Assembly (NCBI GenBank): GCA_022747635.1
Contig: JAKTNV010000005.1
Span: 39,397,738-39,461,737 of the forward strand
Reading direction: 5' to 3'
Length of the DNA: 64,000 nucleotides
Source of the DNA: Hetaerina americana
Lineage: Eukaryota; Arthropoda; Insecta; Odonata; Calopterygidae
Shown: positions 33,341 to 47,500 of the stretch, one piece after another
How the letters are laid out: every line of letters starts with the position of its first letter
Position numbering within the stretch: the first letter of the stretch is position 1
Notes under the pieces: model-generated
Databases searched by the model: none
What the model saw: only the letters and a program-made list of their open reading frames with translations
Told to the model about the DNA's origin: nothing
Made by a program: the position numbers and the translations under genes

Positions 33341-34385
33341 CGCTACCCAGGAAACTAATATACGGGACCATTTGAGTCACATGAGAAAGTAGAAAGAAGG
33401 GAATGGACATTCTGGTTAGTATGAAGGCCTTTAGGAGAAAAGGCGGTGTTTTTCAATCATTCACAATAATTCCACGATATTTCACAGCAAATCAAGAACC
33501 GTCTGAAGCTTACCTTTACGAGGCCCACACGATGAGACACCGATTTGAATTGTGAGAGGCTACCCACCCTATGGGGTTCCCAAAAAGAAAACGGCATTTG
33601 TATCACGCTCGAGACGACTTGAAGGACAAGGAGAGGCCGGGTCCTTTTCGTGTGTCCCCTAAAAAATTCTGTGAGCACGAGGCCAGAGCCATTCAACCTT
33701 GAGCGCAGACGAGAGCGAGAGACAACGACCCAGCCACTATGCGAGACGCCCGCCCGACGTCTTGAGAACGAAGCTTCTCTCCCCTAAGGCAACGGCAAAA
33801 GGGTTGCGGTACAGCCGTCCCTCGAGCCCTGTAATCACCCACACGAGAGACGCCTTTTAACCTTGATTTTGGAAGAACCCCCGAAAACTACCGGAAAAAA
33901 ATCTCCCAAGGACGGAGACTTCGGTACAATTCTCCGAGAGCGACAGCAGTTAAACCAGGGGATGCCAGTCAACCACACCCACCTCCACACGGTTACCCTG
34001 AACTAACTGATCAATGGGCACGCGATGCAGTCATGAAACAAAATCCAAATAATGCAGGTATACCAAAGGCGCATTCATAGTTGGCTCGGGATCTAGAATG
34101 AGTCACTATACATTTCTCAAAAAATAAATTTTGATTTTTGGGTTGAAACAATACATGGCTGCACTACATCAAACAAACAAGCAACCAGAGGTACGCCTTG
34201 ATTGCTGGAGCAAATGGGCAGAGATCACGAACACGATGAACATACAGTATGACTTTCAGTCAAATCAACGATGACGGCAACAATCAAGAGACTAACTGTA
34301 GCAGGGGACGTGTTTTTCTCTATCGACTAGTGAAATAGCCCTAAGAAACCAATAATTCATATGCAATACAGTAATCTTCGGAGGA
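33341..34385. other. no gene recognised; GC-rich patch
   Basis: About 33,660-33,960 is GC-richer than average. No ORF with a known motif and no shared repeat. Confidence 0.4.
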
Positions 34386-35425
34386 TGTTATCATTATTAT
34401 TATTATTATTCCACCGTTTAAGTTAGGTTTTGGATGGGAACGGACTATATAACGGCATAACAATATATTTATTTGCCTCTCTTAACAAAACATAACCTGA
34501 CATCTGACACTACAATAAACCCTTCCATCAATGTCGCATTCTTCCTCCCTTCATTCGGTCCAACACGCCTATCCTGTATTTCTTTCTCTTCCTCGTCTGC
34601 CGAACGTTCTCCCCAATATCACTGTCTTCAAAATGCTCTGCGTCCATCTTTCCTGCCTCCTTTGGATTTCCCTAAGAATCCCTACACCTTATTCACCATG
34701 TCTAGTACTTCGTGCTTTTTCTTTCAGACTATTTCCCTTTTCCCATCTACGCCATCCGTTTTGATTCATCAACCATGTTTCGGCGCAGCACATATTCACA
34801 CTCCATGTCAAGGCTTTAGCGAGCATTTTCTTACCACCTTTACTCAAAGCCCCGGTCATCAATTCCCTCCTCCATGTGAAAGTTACTTACATAACATAAT
34901 TCTTCTACTAATGTCCCTATTACTTTAACTATCTTGGTCCGGAACACTTCCAAACAGAACTGCTCCACCAAATCTAGTTCATGAACTCTTGGATTAATAT
35001 TTAAATTAACTTTCCTCTTCCTCAAAAAACCACAAAGCATTTGTCTTGTTTACATATATTCCCATTCCACGCCTATCACACTGACTTTCCTATGCACTCA
35101 GCAATGCTTGCAAGCCCTTGGCTGACTGACAGACTAAAGCTCGATCATCCGCAAACCTAACTGATTTCATGAATCAACCGACTTTGATTCCTACCTCCAG
35201 TTCTTCTTATGTCTCTTCAATCATTTCCTCCACATATACGTTTAACAGCACAGGTGATAATGGAAACCCATGTCTTATTTCTCTTGTTGACAATGCTCAT
35301 CCGGATTTTCCATCCTCCCCCCGCACCTGAGCAGTCATGAACAGAGTTCATGAACATGAACAGGTTGCGGATTAGTCTCCTATCCCTCCAATCCACACCT
35401 ATCTCCCTTCTTCCTACATTTTAAT
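34386..35425 (-). mobile_element. RTE/BovB-like non-LTR retrotransposon, 1 kb 3' fragment
   Basis: Minus-strand copy covering the 3' tail and about a third of the ORF. It starts with an ATT repeat (34,389-34,411) and the tail complement CCACCGTTTAAGTTAGG, followed by the C-terminal coding region. Further on come the RT blocks matching 22,800-23,080: CTCAGCAATGCTTGCA, ACTAAAGCTCGATCATCCG (complement of the FADD-QAL region) and CAGGTTGCGGATTAG. It is truncated near 35,420. A small local duplication around CATGAACA (35,336-35,362) and many indels destroy the frame. Confidence 0.92.
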
Positions 35426-38400
35426 TCAATATTATTACCACCCTTCGCAGGGTATCTTCTCAGCTGTATATTACTGTATGCTTATGTGAGGCGACAGAAT
35501 TAATTTATGTACTTACTACGAGAATGTATACGTAGAATGTCATCTGATCAAAAAATCTTAAAAATACTCTCGACTGCCATACAGTTAAGGTACCGTTTAG
35601 GTGAGGTTATGGAAACTTCAAACTGAAGTTTCACCTACAATATTCGGCGAAGGATTATGGATACTAATTCCAGATCTTCAATAGTAGGTATAATTATTAC
35701 CACACTTGTGAAAAAATCTCTGCAGGTATAACTATTCTCGCACTTGTGAAAAAAATCTCTGAAGTAAGAATTCATTTTTCAATGGCTTCGAGTGACTCTG
35801 AAATCAATTTTGAATTCCTTTCCAGTTTTATTGCCGCACGCCTCTGAAACGCATTATTAAAATCATTTTTTTCTATGCACACAACCATTTCCATTTGTCT
35901 CCCATTCCGGAAACTGGTTAGTAGTTACCAAAAGAGAATAGAAAAAGAGTGTTATGAGGATATTGAGTGAAGGAGATGGGGTGGGAGAGGGCTTTATGGA
36001 ATTAATAAAAGCAAAAAGAAATAAAGAATAAATTCTCACTGTAAATGCGTAGCTGGCGTAACCACGGCGACCGGTCGATAAAGGTGGAACGGCCCAAGCC
36101 ATACTACCGGATGAATATCCGAGGCGGCTTCTCATGCTTCCTCTTCTCAAAAGACACATGAATTGTCCATTCAAAGGCTGCAACGGAGACAGCTCAGGCA
36201 TACAATTAGTCGTCACTCTACGGTTATTTCAGATATATGCGCCCAAAAGGATGGGATAATGAACGCCTTCGGTCGGCTCCATTACTCTCCGGAATGATTT
36301 TTTACATTGATAATTAACTATTTAAGAAAACCACAGCCTCAAACGTATCTCTCCAGAGGTACAACCCTGGAGTACCCAGGATGTCATTAAAGCAAACATT
36401 GCATACACAACCTTCTCTTGGAACGATTCACAAGATAAACTGCGTAGTAATAAGCACTTACAATCCGATAATTGCAATGAGATCAGAAAATCCAGAGATC
36501 ATAAGCCAAGGATACGAAAAGACAGTTTAATCGAGCTTTCAAAGTCTAGACCGTAATTTTTCTCATTATTTAACCTTCAGAATGCTGGAGTTCTACATTC
36601 AATTTTAATTAAATTTGTTTTTCTATTTAAACTACGGCCTTAAAGTAAATTAATGTATCGAGATGGGTATTCACCTTTAGCCCTCTTATATGCTCAACTG
36701 ATCATAAAAAAGGCATAAATAAAAAACATTTTATGAATTATTTTTATGAAGTTTGATCTGGCTTCGCTAACCTTATTACGAGGCACTCATATTCGTAAGT
36801 GAATAAAAAAATCAATGGCATAACAATTTACAGATGGTTACAGAGTATATATAGTGTAGATTTATAAGAATAGACAGCGAACTAATGAGACTTTAGTTCC
36901 TATCGGCGAAAACTTGGTACCTATCACATAAATCAGGTGCGACTTTAAGCTGCAAGTGAAATAAATGTTTCCATTTTTTTATTTTCCTTGAGTAACAGAT
37001 TAAATTCCCCACTGGCACAGCTGTCAACGTAATACCATATTGCTTAAGATTTAAAATGGGAATCGAAGAACTTCTGATTATTTTACGAAGCACCCAAATC
37101 TACTACGTCGACAGCTATTGTGCTACGGACACATTCCCAGGTTCCTACAATCCCCAGGAGTTTCGGCCCGAAGGGTGCGGAATTTTCTCCGACAGAAATT
37201 TATTAAATCTTCCCCGACGTAATCCTCTAAGGGGAAATACGGAATTTGAGGAATTCTTAGCCACGGAACCAGGTCACCAAGAGGAAAATTTTCATTTTTC
37301 CCTATGGTTTGCCGAAAAACACAACGATCTATCATCATCTCTGTACGCCCTGAACTAGAATCCTATCTAGGCCGTGAACTCTTATCTCTGGAACAAGTAC
37401 ATATATTAAAATTGAAGATACCTGGTCTCCTTCATTTTTTTGGAATACAATTCATATACAGGTACGGAACAAAACACATGCAAACATTTTTTCGTAATCC
37501 GTAAATAACCACCACCACAAACGATCCTCTAACTTAAAATAAGTGTCAGTTGGGAACCAAAGCTTACGGCTAACTTGCCATCAAAAAAATTAGGGGATAT
37601 CTTTCTGAGAAATATCCGTCCGGGAAATTGAGGAATGCAATGAAATAGGTGCGTCCGCGTCCGCCTGCCTCCGTACGTCCCCAGTGAAAATATATCTCAT
37701 ATTAGAATTTCATCTCATAATACATTCAATTATCTTCATGTTATTTTTTTAACGCGACAAGTAACAGAAAAAAACAAGGAGAAAATATCATTTGCGAGTG
37801 AGAGAGATTTAAAATCTTAACTTAAGTTAAAAGTTAAAAACCGAAACACAACCTTCAAACTTATCGGAAAAAAATGAACAGAGAAGAGGCTAAATTTCGA
37901 TTATATAAAAGATTTTTTCCATGCAAACATAAATAATGAATCGTACGGAAAAAAAATAGCTTTTAAAAATAAAGTCTTAAGGTGTTAACTAACAGTCGCA
38001 TGCAACATAAGAACTATTATGTCAGCATAATAAACTAGCATAATAAATATTGGTGTTTTCGACACAAAAATGATGTCTATTTCAACTCTACCAATTCGAG
38101 CAATTTCGAAAAAGTCACCTTGATGGACTGCCATTGTAAACAAAGCAACTGGCAGTAGCAAAAATCCAGGAGGGTTTTATCGACCATAAAAACATTGGGA
38201 CTCCGTGGAACGGCTGATACGGGAGGCCGAAGAGGGTCAAAGATTAAATTACTAAAACCCACGGAAAGCGATGTCGTCGTAATAACAGGGACGAAGCACG
38301 GAAGTTCTTTTAGGAGGGTTTGACGGATTTCCTGGACGACCGAACACAGAGGGGGAAGGAGGCCGTGGGGGGGAACGCAGAAAGGAAGACGCCACCAAAT

Positions 38401-41400
38401 TTGCACAGATTTTGTTCTCTGAATGGGAAAATCCATTCCCCACCCCTCACAAGGCCGCGAAAGGCTCGTGGAAATCGCGTGCGGCCCTCTCTTTTTCCAG
38501 CTCGAATAGTATAAACACAAGCTGAGTAATCATATTTGGGTGAAAACGGGTATAAAATATCGTAAATTCAAATGTTTACACCCTGACCTATAGAACGATG
38601 CATGGAAATTAAACCTCCCCACCCATGAATGGAATAAAAAAAAATCAACAATCCACCACATGCTTACAGTGGACACATTTTTTTATCAGGAACATTATTC
38701 ATCTCGATCTTATCAACCTCGATTCGAATTCTACTTACATAGGCACAATATTACTGAAGTCAAGCTCGGATATTGCTGACGGCTGTACCAAACAACGCAG
38801 CAAAATAGCAGATTATATCGCTAGCTAACTTTGAAAGAAAATCTTTAAAAAATATATATCTCAAGCACCCAGCTTCTCATCATCATCAAATTGAATTCAA
38901 AGCCAATAACTCCGACACTTAATTCATTAACCCGGACAAAAGGAAATCTGGAATATAATTTAAGAAGATGGTATGGGAACCAAAGCAATAGGATACATTA
39001 TGCATACATAATTTAAATACTACCGCTTTTTCTATTGAGCGAACTCGACTGGATGCCGTCAACCTCGACGGTTGATGATTTATAATGCTGGCATAAGCGG
39101 AATGAAGAATAATAGACTCCGAAAACATTATTTGAAAAGACTTCGTGAAATTTCTTAACTGATAGCTATTCTAGTAGGATGACAAGCATTTACGCTTTCA
39201 AGATTCAAAAGAAAGAATAAAATTCAAAGCAGCCATCAGGTTCAAGTTTTGAATCACTTTCATATTTTTCAACAAAATGCCCATTTCTTTCCCTTCTTTC
39301 GCGACCTAGGACGTTGCTTTTACTGTATTCCTGAAAATGGCGAATCAGTGATGAGAGTATCGCAAAATGGCGACGCAAAAATGGATAGAAAACGCTGCCG
39401 AAGTTGCAACGCTGTAAAGCAGAAACAAATCTTTTAACAAAATAAACAAATACACAAAATACCCGCTCCTGTGACCCAAAATTGGTCAGATTTTGAGGTC
39501 TTAATGAGCTGAAAGCTTTGTGATACCGCTATTACCACCATAACCTTGATAAAAAAAGAATTGCGCAATCAAAGCAGAAAAAATAAAAGTGCGGTTAGCT
39601 TCTGTTACGCAGATGTTCTTAACTCGTTCACGCAACATAAACTGCAAAAAAATTCGCATTCGCACAAAAACACATTCCACATTCCACCCGGAAAGAAAAT
39701 TCAACCTTATTCAAAGTATTTGCAATTAAAAAAATCCCTAATTTTCCTCCACGATTTGTGAGGATGTTATTTCATTTTACAGTCTGGTCACTGCACTCGA
39801 CAATACGCCCATAAATTCTACTAATGAGCACCGCAACGAGTAGAGTAATAGGATACGGTTTTCTAGACCAACACTAATTAACGTTCGGCTGATGCATAGA
39901 AAATTAATTATAATAGCAATTTCCTGAAAACATATTTATCTAGAGTATTAGTTTTTGTAAAACGGGACGACCTTCTTCCATTATTACGATGAAAAACTCA
40001 CAAGCTCTAATTTTAACTAATGCTAACCTGCAATTCCCTTAATTAAGAACAGCTAATTAAAATATAAGCTTTAATTAATTTTGCGGAATACATGACATAA
40101 TCAAGGTTTCTAACGACGCCGTTTCCAATTCTCCGGTTCGAGTACCTTGCTAAGTGAATACAGTCTTTTTAAAGTTTGAAAACATTGTTTGCTGAGAATC
40201 AAGTAGAAAATCCGACCACTCGATCAAATACCTTCACACTCCTCCATCCTTACCCGCGCAAAATCTCATTAGGGCTGGCAAGCAGTTTTAACATTTCCAA
40301 AATTTTGGCATTTCGTATTTAGTACAGGAACTATGGCCGTTCAAACACTCGACTGTCAGGGGCTTTTGCGGCTTGGTGACTCAATAATTCTAGACCTATG
40401 TATAAAATCTTTAATACAAAATATCTTTTGTCCCAACTAAATTAACATTTTACCATTCCAAAACAGCAAAATTGTGAGGGGAAACATCTATGTAAAATAC
40501 GGCAAATCCAAAATTCATTGTCAGCAAATTCACTCCTTCCTCACACCCATATTTACGTACTTGCTACATATTTTGCAAGCAAGCGATGAATTGGTACTTC
40601 GAGAGCGTAGGGACTCACATAATGAGTGACAGGAGGGATGGAGGAAAGGGGACCGCCCTCATCCTCCCGAACCTCTCACTCCCACATCGACAGAGCCCCC
40701 TTAATAATTTAAAAAAATACCACAAACACACACCCTTCTAGTGTCCAGACACATCACTGTCTTCGTGTCTCATTTATTCACGCGCGGAAGAACTTGAGAG
40801 AGCCGTTAAAGAGAGGTGAAAGGGACAGAAGCTTTATACATATTACGTACATGCATTAATGTATACAGGGCAACTGCCTTCGGGGATGGGGTTAGGGGAG
40901 GCAAAAAAAAAAAGATATTTCCACACCCCGGCCACTATATAGCCGCCGGTCGCCTGGACGAGGACGAGACATAAAGTGAACGGGGTGTGGGAAGGTCATG
41001 AAACAAAGGGGGAGGGATAAATGTCCCTCCCTCCCTCCCCCAGTCTCCCTTCCCGTTCTTTACACTCCACCGACGTGGGACAGGTGGAATGGGGCGGTGT
41101 TGCGGGTGGGGGAATTTGCATAATGGGATGAGGTAAACTGAGGGAAAGGCCAGAGAGAGAGAGAGGGAGAGAGGGAGATAATGAATTCAGAGAACTGAAG
41201 GGTGGACTAGCTAGAGACAAGCGAATATCGACAAGTAGGGGTTAGGTTTGGCTCGCGCAAATGTAATGACCGCCGGATAAAGAAGGGTGGCGGTCGAAAG
41301 AAAGCCATAACACATGAAAAAATAAGACCGAAGACGGACGTGACATTTATTTGACGACAAAATAAGGTTCAGGCCGAACACAATTATGTGATGGTCTCCA

Positions 41401-42154
41401 AACAAATCCGCGATCAACATCTCAATCTGCAAACCCCTCCACATATTCACCCTTCCATTACTATGGCGGTATTTCTGGGTCCTTAAAAACAATTCCTTAA
41501 ATCCTTCGCACGCCTGGGGATGATCACGGACTGATGTCGAGTCAATGAAGTTCAAACTAAAAAACTATCACTTCTTGCCCCGGCGCCATACTCCATAGAT
41601 GTGCTGTACTGGCCAATCAAAAGTAGAAAATCCTCCATTTATATAATTTAATATTTCAGTTCCATGGCAGTGGGAAAAAATAAGACAATATCGGGTAATT
41701 CGGGTAATATCGGGCTATCGGGTAATTCTTATGAATTTTAACAGATATTGAAATTCAGCTTCATCCAATGCAAACACGCTTCCTCCATTCTTGGAATCAG
41801 TTCAATATATCCTTCTTGGACTTGGTTTCCCAAATGTGTGACGCACGAAAGTTGATTTTCATATTAACGCCCCAATTATAAATATGGCGTGTTCTCTTTT
41901 CACAATCAACTAAATAGAGAAGTAGATCTATGGCATACTTTGTCAGCTAATTATTACCTGGAAAAAAAAGAAATTTGCTGCTAGAATTAAGAGTTTAAGA
42001 GTCATGGGCCAAGGAGCGTATCGAAATGAGACCAAGTATATTTTGCTTAATTACTTGAGAACGAAATGTAATTGTTAACGCATTAAACGTGTAATGGAGA
42101 GCTTCCCAACATTTTTTACTGGTGTTACCTAAGTGAGATAAAAAAATAATGAAC
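35426..42154. other. no gene recognised; two small tandem repeats
   Basis: The longest featureless stretch. Tandem repeats: two diverged units of 38-39 bp at 35,686-35,762 (AGGTATAA-TATT, CACTTGTGAAAAAA, TCTCTG), and a short CGGGTAAT-type array at 41,690-41,727. A GA-rich tract lies at 41,152-41,180 in a GC-richer patch (40,900-41,220). ORFs up to 147 codons (38,077-38,520 minus) show no known domain. Confidence 0.5.
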
Positions 42155-42252
42155 ACAATAATTTACCCGAAAGTCAGTTTGGTGGGTGATGGTATAGCTC
42201 ACCCGATACTAAGCCCGACGGCGTGTTAAATTCACACATCAAGGTAGGGAGT
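42155..42252 (-). mobile_element. SINE-1 fragment (3' end only)
   Basis: About 100 bases of the SINE-1 3' half on the minus strand: TTTACCCGAAAGTC, GGTGGGTGATGGTATAGC, GATACTAAGCCCGACGGC, then TTCACACATCAAGGTAGGG. The tRNA-like head is missing (5'-truncated). Confidence 0.88.
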
Positions 42253-43049
42253 AATTATAAGATACTGAGAAGAGTGGTAAATTAGGTTGACATTCGATCA
42301 AAACCTAACCGATCAACCTATCAGCATAAATTCAATGATGAATTTTTCACGGTCTAGCTCGCGCACAAAATCAAGTAAAAATCTCCCAGGGTTTATTGAC
42401 GCATTTCAATGACGTCGTACAGCGTTCCCTTACATTCCAGGAACTGCCATTCACGTCTGATGGAAATTACTCCATCGTCCAAAGCGATTGCAATGCCTAA
42501 GAGAAATGAAAAACTGAGGAGTACCGCCCGGAGATTGGAGAGACGGTCGATTGGACGGTATCGCGCAGGCAGAGGGAAAAGAGTTTTAATTACTTCCTCA
42601 GTCATTATGGATCGTGCAGCGGTTGAAAAGTTGAAAGATGCTGCGAAAGAAATATGTTCTTGGATCGCTGTATCAACTTAATGCAGTGATAGCTCCCCAA
42701 TGAATTATTTTCAAACATCTTTCACCCGTAATTACATGAATGAGTCTTCGTATCAATTATTACTGAATTTACATTTTCACACGATAATAAATTGCATTTT
42801 TTTACACATTGACATAGGGTTAAAGAGAAGATTATCGAGCAGAAAAAATAATCTCTTACCAAGAATTGTAGAAAGGCTAAATGATCGAGAGGAAAGTAGA
42901 ATATTCTTGAGAACCATTATCATTAAGTTCGCCAGGAATAGGTTCTTGACAAAATAGGATAATGAATGACCGGCAATGCAGAGTTGTGGAGTTCAATTTT
43001 TAACGGGGGTTCCCCTTTGACACTCTTTCCCTCTCAGAATTCCAATTTA
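42253..43049. other. no gene recognised
   Basis: ORFs up to 90 codons (42,409-42,681 plus), with no motif and no repeat. Confidence 0.4.
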
Positions 43050-43445
43050 TTTAATATTCTATCGTTTAAGGTAGGTTTAGATGGGCAAAGATTGAACATT
43101 GCTACGTTTCTTAGCCTCCCATAACAAAATGCAACCGGACACTTCCACTATAATAAAATGATCTTCAATTCCCCATACAGTCTAAGTCCCTTTTTTCTGT
43201 CAAACATATGCCTTTTTCCTTCACCTACCTCTCTCACCTCACACTCTCCCCTTAATCACAAGTCTTCAATAGTCTATCGCCAATCAAAATGCTCTGCATT
43301 CCACCTTTTCTGCCTCTTTTGGATTTCTACCAACAATCCTTTCTCCAACCCTTCAATGCCTTGTACTACATGCACTTCATTTTCCTTTCCATCCATTTTA
43401 CCTTTCCAATTCTTCAAGGTTTCCATAGCACGTGAAAATCAAATC
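43050..43445 (-). mobile_element. RTE/BovB-like non-LTR retrotransposon, eroded 3' fragment
   Basis: Begins with the family tail complement (ATCGTTTAAGGTAGG, 43,061 onward). It continues with degenerate complement of the C-terminal coding region (AGTCTTCAATAGTC, TTTTCTGCCTC, CATCCATTTTACC). Diverged; no frame survives. Confidence 0.8.
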
Positions 43446-44334
43446 AATCAGCCATGAGGCAAAAATAATTGGAAACATAATGACTATCAGATACATGACG
43501 CAATAGCACTTCCTCTACAACACAAAACGTACGAATTAGCACAAGTACATTCAAAATATAACATAACATCTATTGTCATACCTAAAAATATGAAGCTCAC
43601 TTTCCTGACGCGCCAAAACCATCATTAGCAGACCAACAGAAGTGGCTAATAAAAGTACACATAATGAGAAAAAGTAATTCAGGCAGGGATTACTTAAGCG
43701 ATTTTCACAAAGCTAAGAACAAGAGACGACGAAATGGTGATTTTGCCAGTTACGACTAAAATGACTTCCACAGATATATTTTCAATCTGCTAAATGTCAG
43801 AAGAAACAATTCGCCGATCATGAAGTATTTATCGTTTCATCACAACTGCCATAAAGTAAGGAATATTAGCGTCGTGTGCCACTATTTAACAGTTGAAAAC
43901 TAGAAATTTAGCCGAAAAGTGACATTGTCACAAGCCGGCACATGTGCCCATTTAATGTGATAGCTGGAGGGGCCATCAGTGGCGAGGGCTACATTTCATC
44001 CGTTTATAAATAGCCACTAAATCTCGAAGGGACCCGAAAAAGATGGAAAGATAAAGAGGAACGTTCAGCAACCAGGAAAAGTCTCACGCAGGCCTCATCA
44101 GATTTGCGGCAAGGGGTGACATTCTTGCGAATGGCGTTGCATACCTTGACTAGCCCAAAACCTATTTAAATTATTTTACAAGAAACTTTTATTTAATATA
44201 AATTTTTTTAATCACAATTTCAAATGTGCGAGTAGCTGGGTTCATGGTTCCAAGTGATATAACAGTGATTTTTATCCACCGGAAAGCACGAAAGAATTTT
44301 CTTATTGTACAAAACCAAGTATCGCGATCCTACA
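43446..44334. other. no gene recognised
   Basis: AT-rich, short ORFs only, no repeat noticed. Confidence 0.4.
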
Positions 44335-44565
44335 TCCTACTCATCCTGGCATCCTACTCTACATCAGGTCCCTCTTCATCTCTGAGTACTTCCTTCCTCC
44401 CTTCATCCCGTCTTGCGTCCCTATCCTGTTCCTGCCCCTTCCTCGTTTGCCTAGCATTCTCCCCTCTATTACAGTCTTCAACATCCCATTGCCGCTCAAT
44501 ACGCCCTTCATCCATTTTTCCGGCCTCCATTTTCTTTGTCACATTCCCTCCTTTACCCTCCTCGA
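44335..44565 (-). mobile_element. RTE/BovB-like C-terminal coding fragment without 3' tail
   Basis: Very close match to the last codons of the polyprotein, from the stop (complement TCCTACTCTACATCAGG) through CATCTCTGAGTACTTCC, ATCCCTATCC-like and TTCAACATCCC blocks to TTTTCTTTGTC. The 44,596-44,354 minus frame reads AGKMDEGRIERQWDVEDCN. Unlike the other copies it starts at the stop codon and lacks the 3' UTR and tail. It may be a rearranged piece rather than a primary insertion. Confidence 0.85.
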
Positions 44566-47500
44566 TGATTTCAAACGGTGTGAACATGGTGGGCACTTAA
44601 GAGGAGGTAGTTTGTCAACTGGTTGACCCGAGGTCAAAGTTCGCGCGGCGTCGCTGGGGGAAAATTTCACGCAGTCAAGGAAAATACATCTCCCTTTGTA
44701 TGGCATGACATCTAGTTTCGTAATCATTCTCTTTCACAACAAAAACGGCAAATCAATTATACACAGAGAAAAAAAAGAGATTGTCGATGACTTACGTAAA
44801 TATAAGGTGCACGAAACACAAATCTAGTCGATGGGCTATTCACATGCACAACGGCCGAATGCCAAAGGTGAAAAAAATTTTGTATTAAACCTGAGCTACA
44901 CAAATTATATTTTCTTGAAAGTTGACATAGTGACGCCATTGTATTTTCTCCGTTCATCGAAATAATGTCCAATCCTTTCCTTTCCCTTTTCAATTCTGAA
45001 CTCGGCGGAAGCAACATTTTTTGCAATTAATTCACACGGAGATTACCACTTGCGTGGTTTCTCACAATTTGTTTCACCTGTCAAGAGGTCCATTGAGATC
45101 AAAGGTAGGGAATACTTTTTTAGCCAAATTCATGGAACAACAGAAACCAGCCATTTCCATGGGTAAAAAAATGTGTGGGGAAGCAGAAAACAAAAAACAT
45201 TCTATGAGTAATTTTAGGGAAATCAAACCACATTTTTCCCATTTTCGTGAAAAATTTTTGGCAAGAGAAATAGCGTCGGTTGACGTAATGGGTTTTTTTT
45301 TGGGAGGAAAGAAAATTATTACTCAGTATGGCTATAATGGTGACAGAAACATGGCGGAGAACATTTTTTTAGTGAAGTGCTGATGTATGGCGTTTTGCCT
45401 TGGAAAATACGATTCCATTATCACAACCGAGTCTGGTTATTTACTCTACTCGCGATGCACAATTATTACGTCGTACCACAAAAATTATGAAAAATCTTGA
45501 CTGGCTGAAACAAGTCACTCTTGCTCAATCAGCTCTGGTTCTCTATCCGGTTTGAGTCACTCGCCACGTAAACTCATAAATATTTAGTACTGGACCAATA
45601 TTATGGGAAATTTGAACTATAAAGAATCAGAACTTATAACTTAGGTGCTCTTAAATTATCATCTAAAGCCCCAGTAGAATAATATCGATGTTAATGTCAT
45701 AAAGAAATACAGGTGCCTGGTGCTTTTGCCCACAGAAGACGGGGGTTAGCTGCGGTCAATGGTAGCAATCAACTTTTACCACCCCCTTACACGGACGAAA
45801 CGAAATTCTGCTATCAACATTACTAACAACAACTATCGTGCATCGAAATATTCTTCATATCTCGCCCATGAGACTAGAAATGAAAAATATTTCATACTCT
45901 TGAACATGGAAGCATAAAATTAAAGAGAATTTTTCATTCATGTTCACGAAAATAAGACCAATGCGTCCATTTCCTATCCATACTTAAATGAGCGTCGTAG
46001 AAATCCCGTAAGACTATACTAGATTCGAGAAATATCCAACAGCGATGGAGGGCGAGATTCGTTCGGGAAGTAACGTATTTTTAGCTAATCAAAGTCAAAT
46101 TTAAGTGTGATGTTTTAACGAACCGCCATCAAGCAGGCCGTCGTTTATCAAGTTACACTAAACCACCCGTATTTCCACTGAATTTCCCTCCCCTTCCATT
46201 CCGTTTATTCATTTTGCCCTACCTGTTTCATTACATAACACGCCTGCCGTGCTGAGTCACGACGTCGCCCACGCGCCCAGAGGCCATACATATTTCTGGA
46301 CTCCTCCCCAAAGAACCCCGCAAACGAGGACCGGGCCTTTTGAACTGGTGCGAAGGAATGGATCGCAGACGGGCGCCGGGGGTAGACGAGACAGGGGGAG
46401 GCTGTCAAAACCGTCCAAGAGCGACTAAACCAAGCATAGGCAGAGAACGGGTGACGCCGTGGTGGAGGAGCCTGGGACGGAGGAGGAACAAGGAGCGGCT
46501 TTGATCCATTCGAGACTATTACCACACGGACAATTACAGACTACCTTGATGAAAATTAAATGGGAGAAGTTGGCTAAGGGTGAAGATGTTGGTTAACTGC
46601 AGAGGAGCATAGGAAGGGATGAGCCGAGGCGGACATCCAAAAGGGTTCCAAAGGTGAAGCGCATCTTCCAGCGGAAGCTCCAACCTCGAAGGCAGTCTTC
46701 CAAAGAGGCCGAAGCGCAGCGACGAATTAAGGTGACTGCTTATAGCGAAAACGACATTATTCAAAATAAATCTCCCTAGAGTTGACTGAGATGCGTTGAA
46801 CTTCAGGCTGTGGTGGTTAATTGTATTTTGTAAGCCTGCTTCCTCATTCCAGTGAGCTAACAATTCGTATATTATGAACATTCAACTCCGATTCAACGAA
46901 CATAAAAACGGGCACATCAAGAAAGATTAGCGATATAGCATGATTATTCGCCGAAAAGAAACCTTTCAAAAACATTCAAGCAGGAATATGATTTTCTAAT
47001 TTCTTATTTCGGTAGGATATAAATGCACATGCTAACGAATTTGATTTGAATAGAATCGATCGTTTCACTGTCAGTCAATACATTTGAACCACATTGATTA
47101 TGTTAGCGCTCCTTCGATTGTCTCTAGCTCACTCAGTTTATAGAACTTCGGATACGATGAACATCCATGGTCCTTAGTAGTTCTCTATAACTGTAATTGG
47201 GTGGGCTAAATTTTTTGGCAAAATCGACCTTCCCCAGTCATTAAAACAAAAAATAATTATGATTAATACTCCAAACTGCTACGCGGAACTCTAGGACGGC
47301 AGGAATAAATGATGTTCTTTTGTCTAAGGTCGACCGATGTGATACGCGACCTTAAGAATTTCACTCACCCTCTCTCTGCATGACAGTTAAAGCTATTTAG
47401 TAAAATATAATGGCTAATGAATGGCTGATATCCAATTCTATTACGCAACTATAGACGAGAAATCTTCGATCATCAATCTATTTCGAAACCAATTTCAGAA

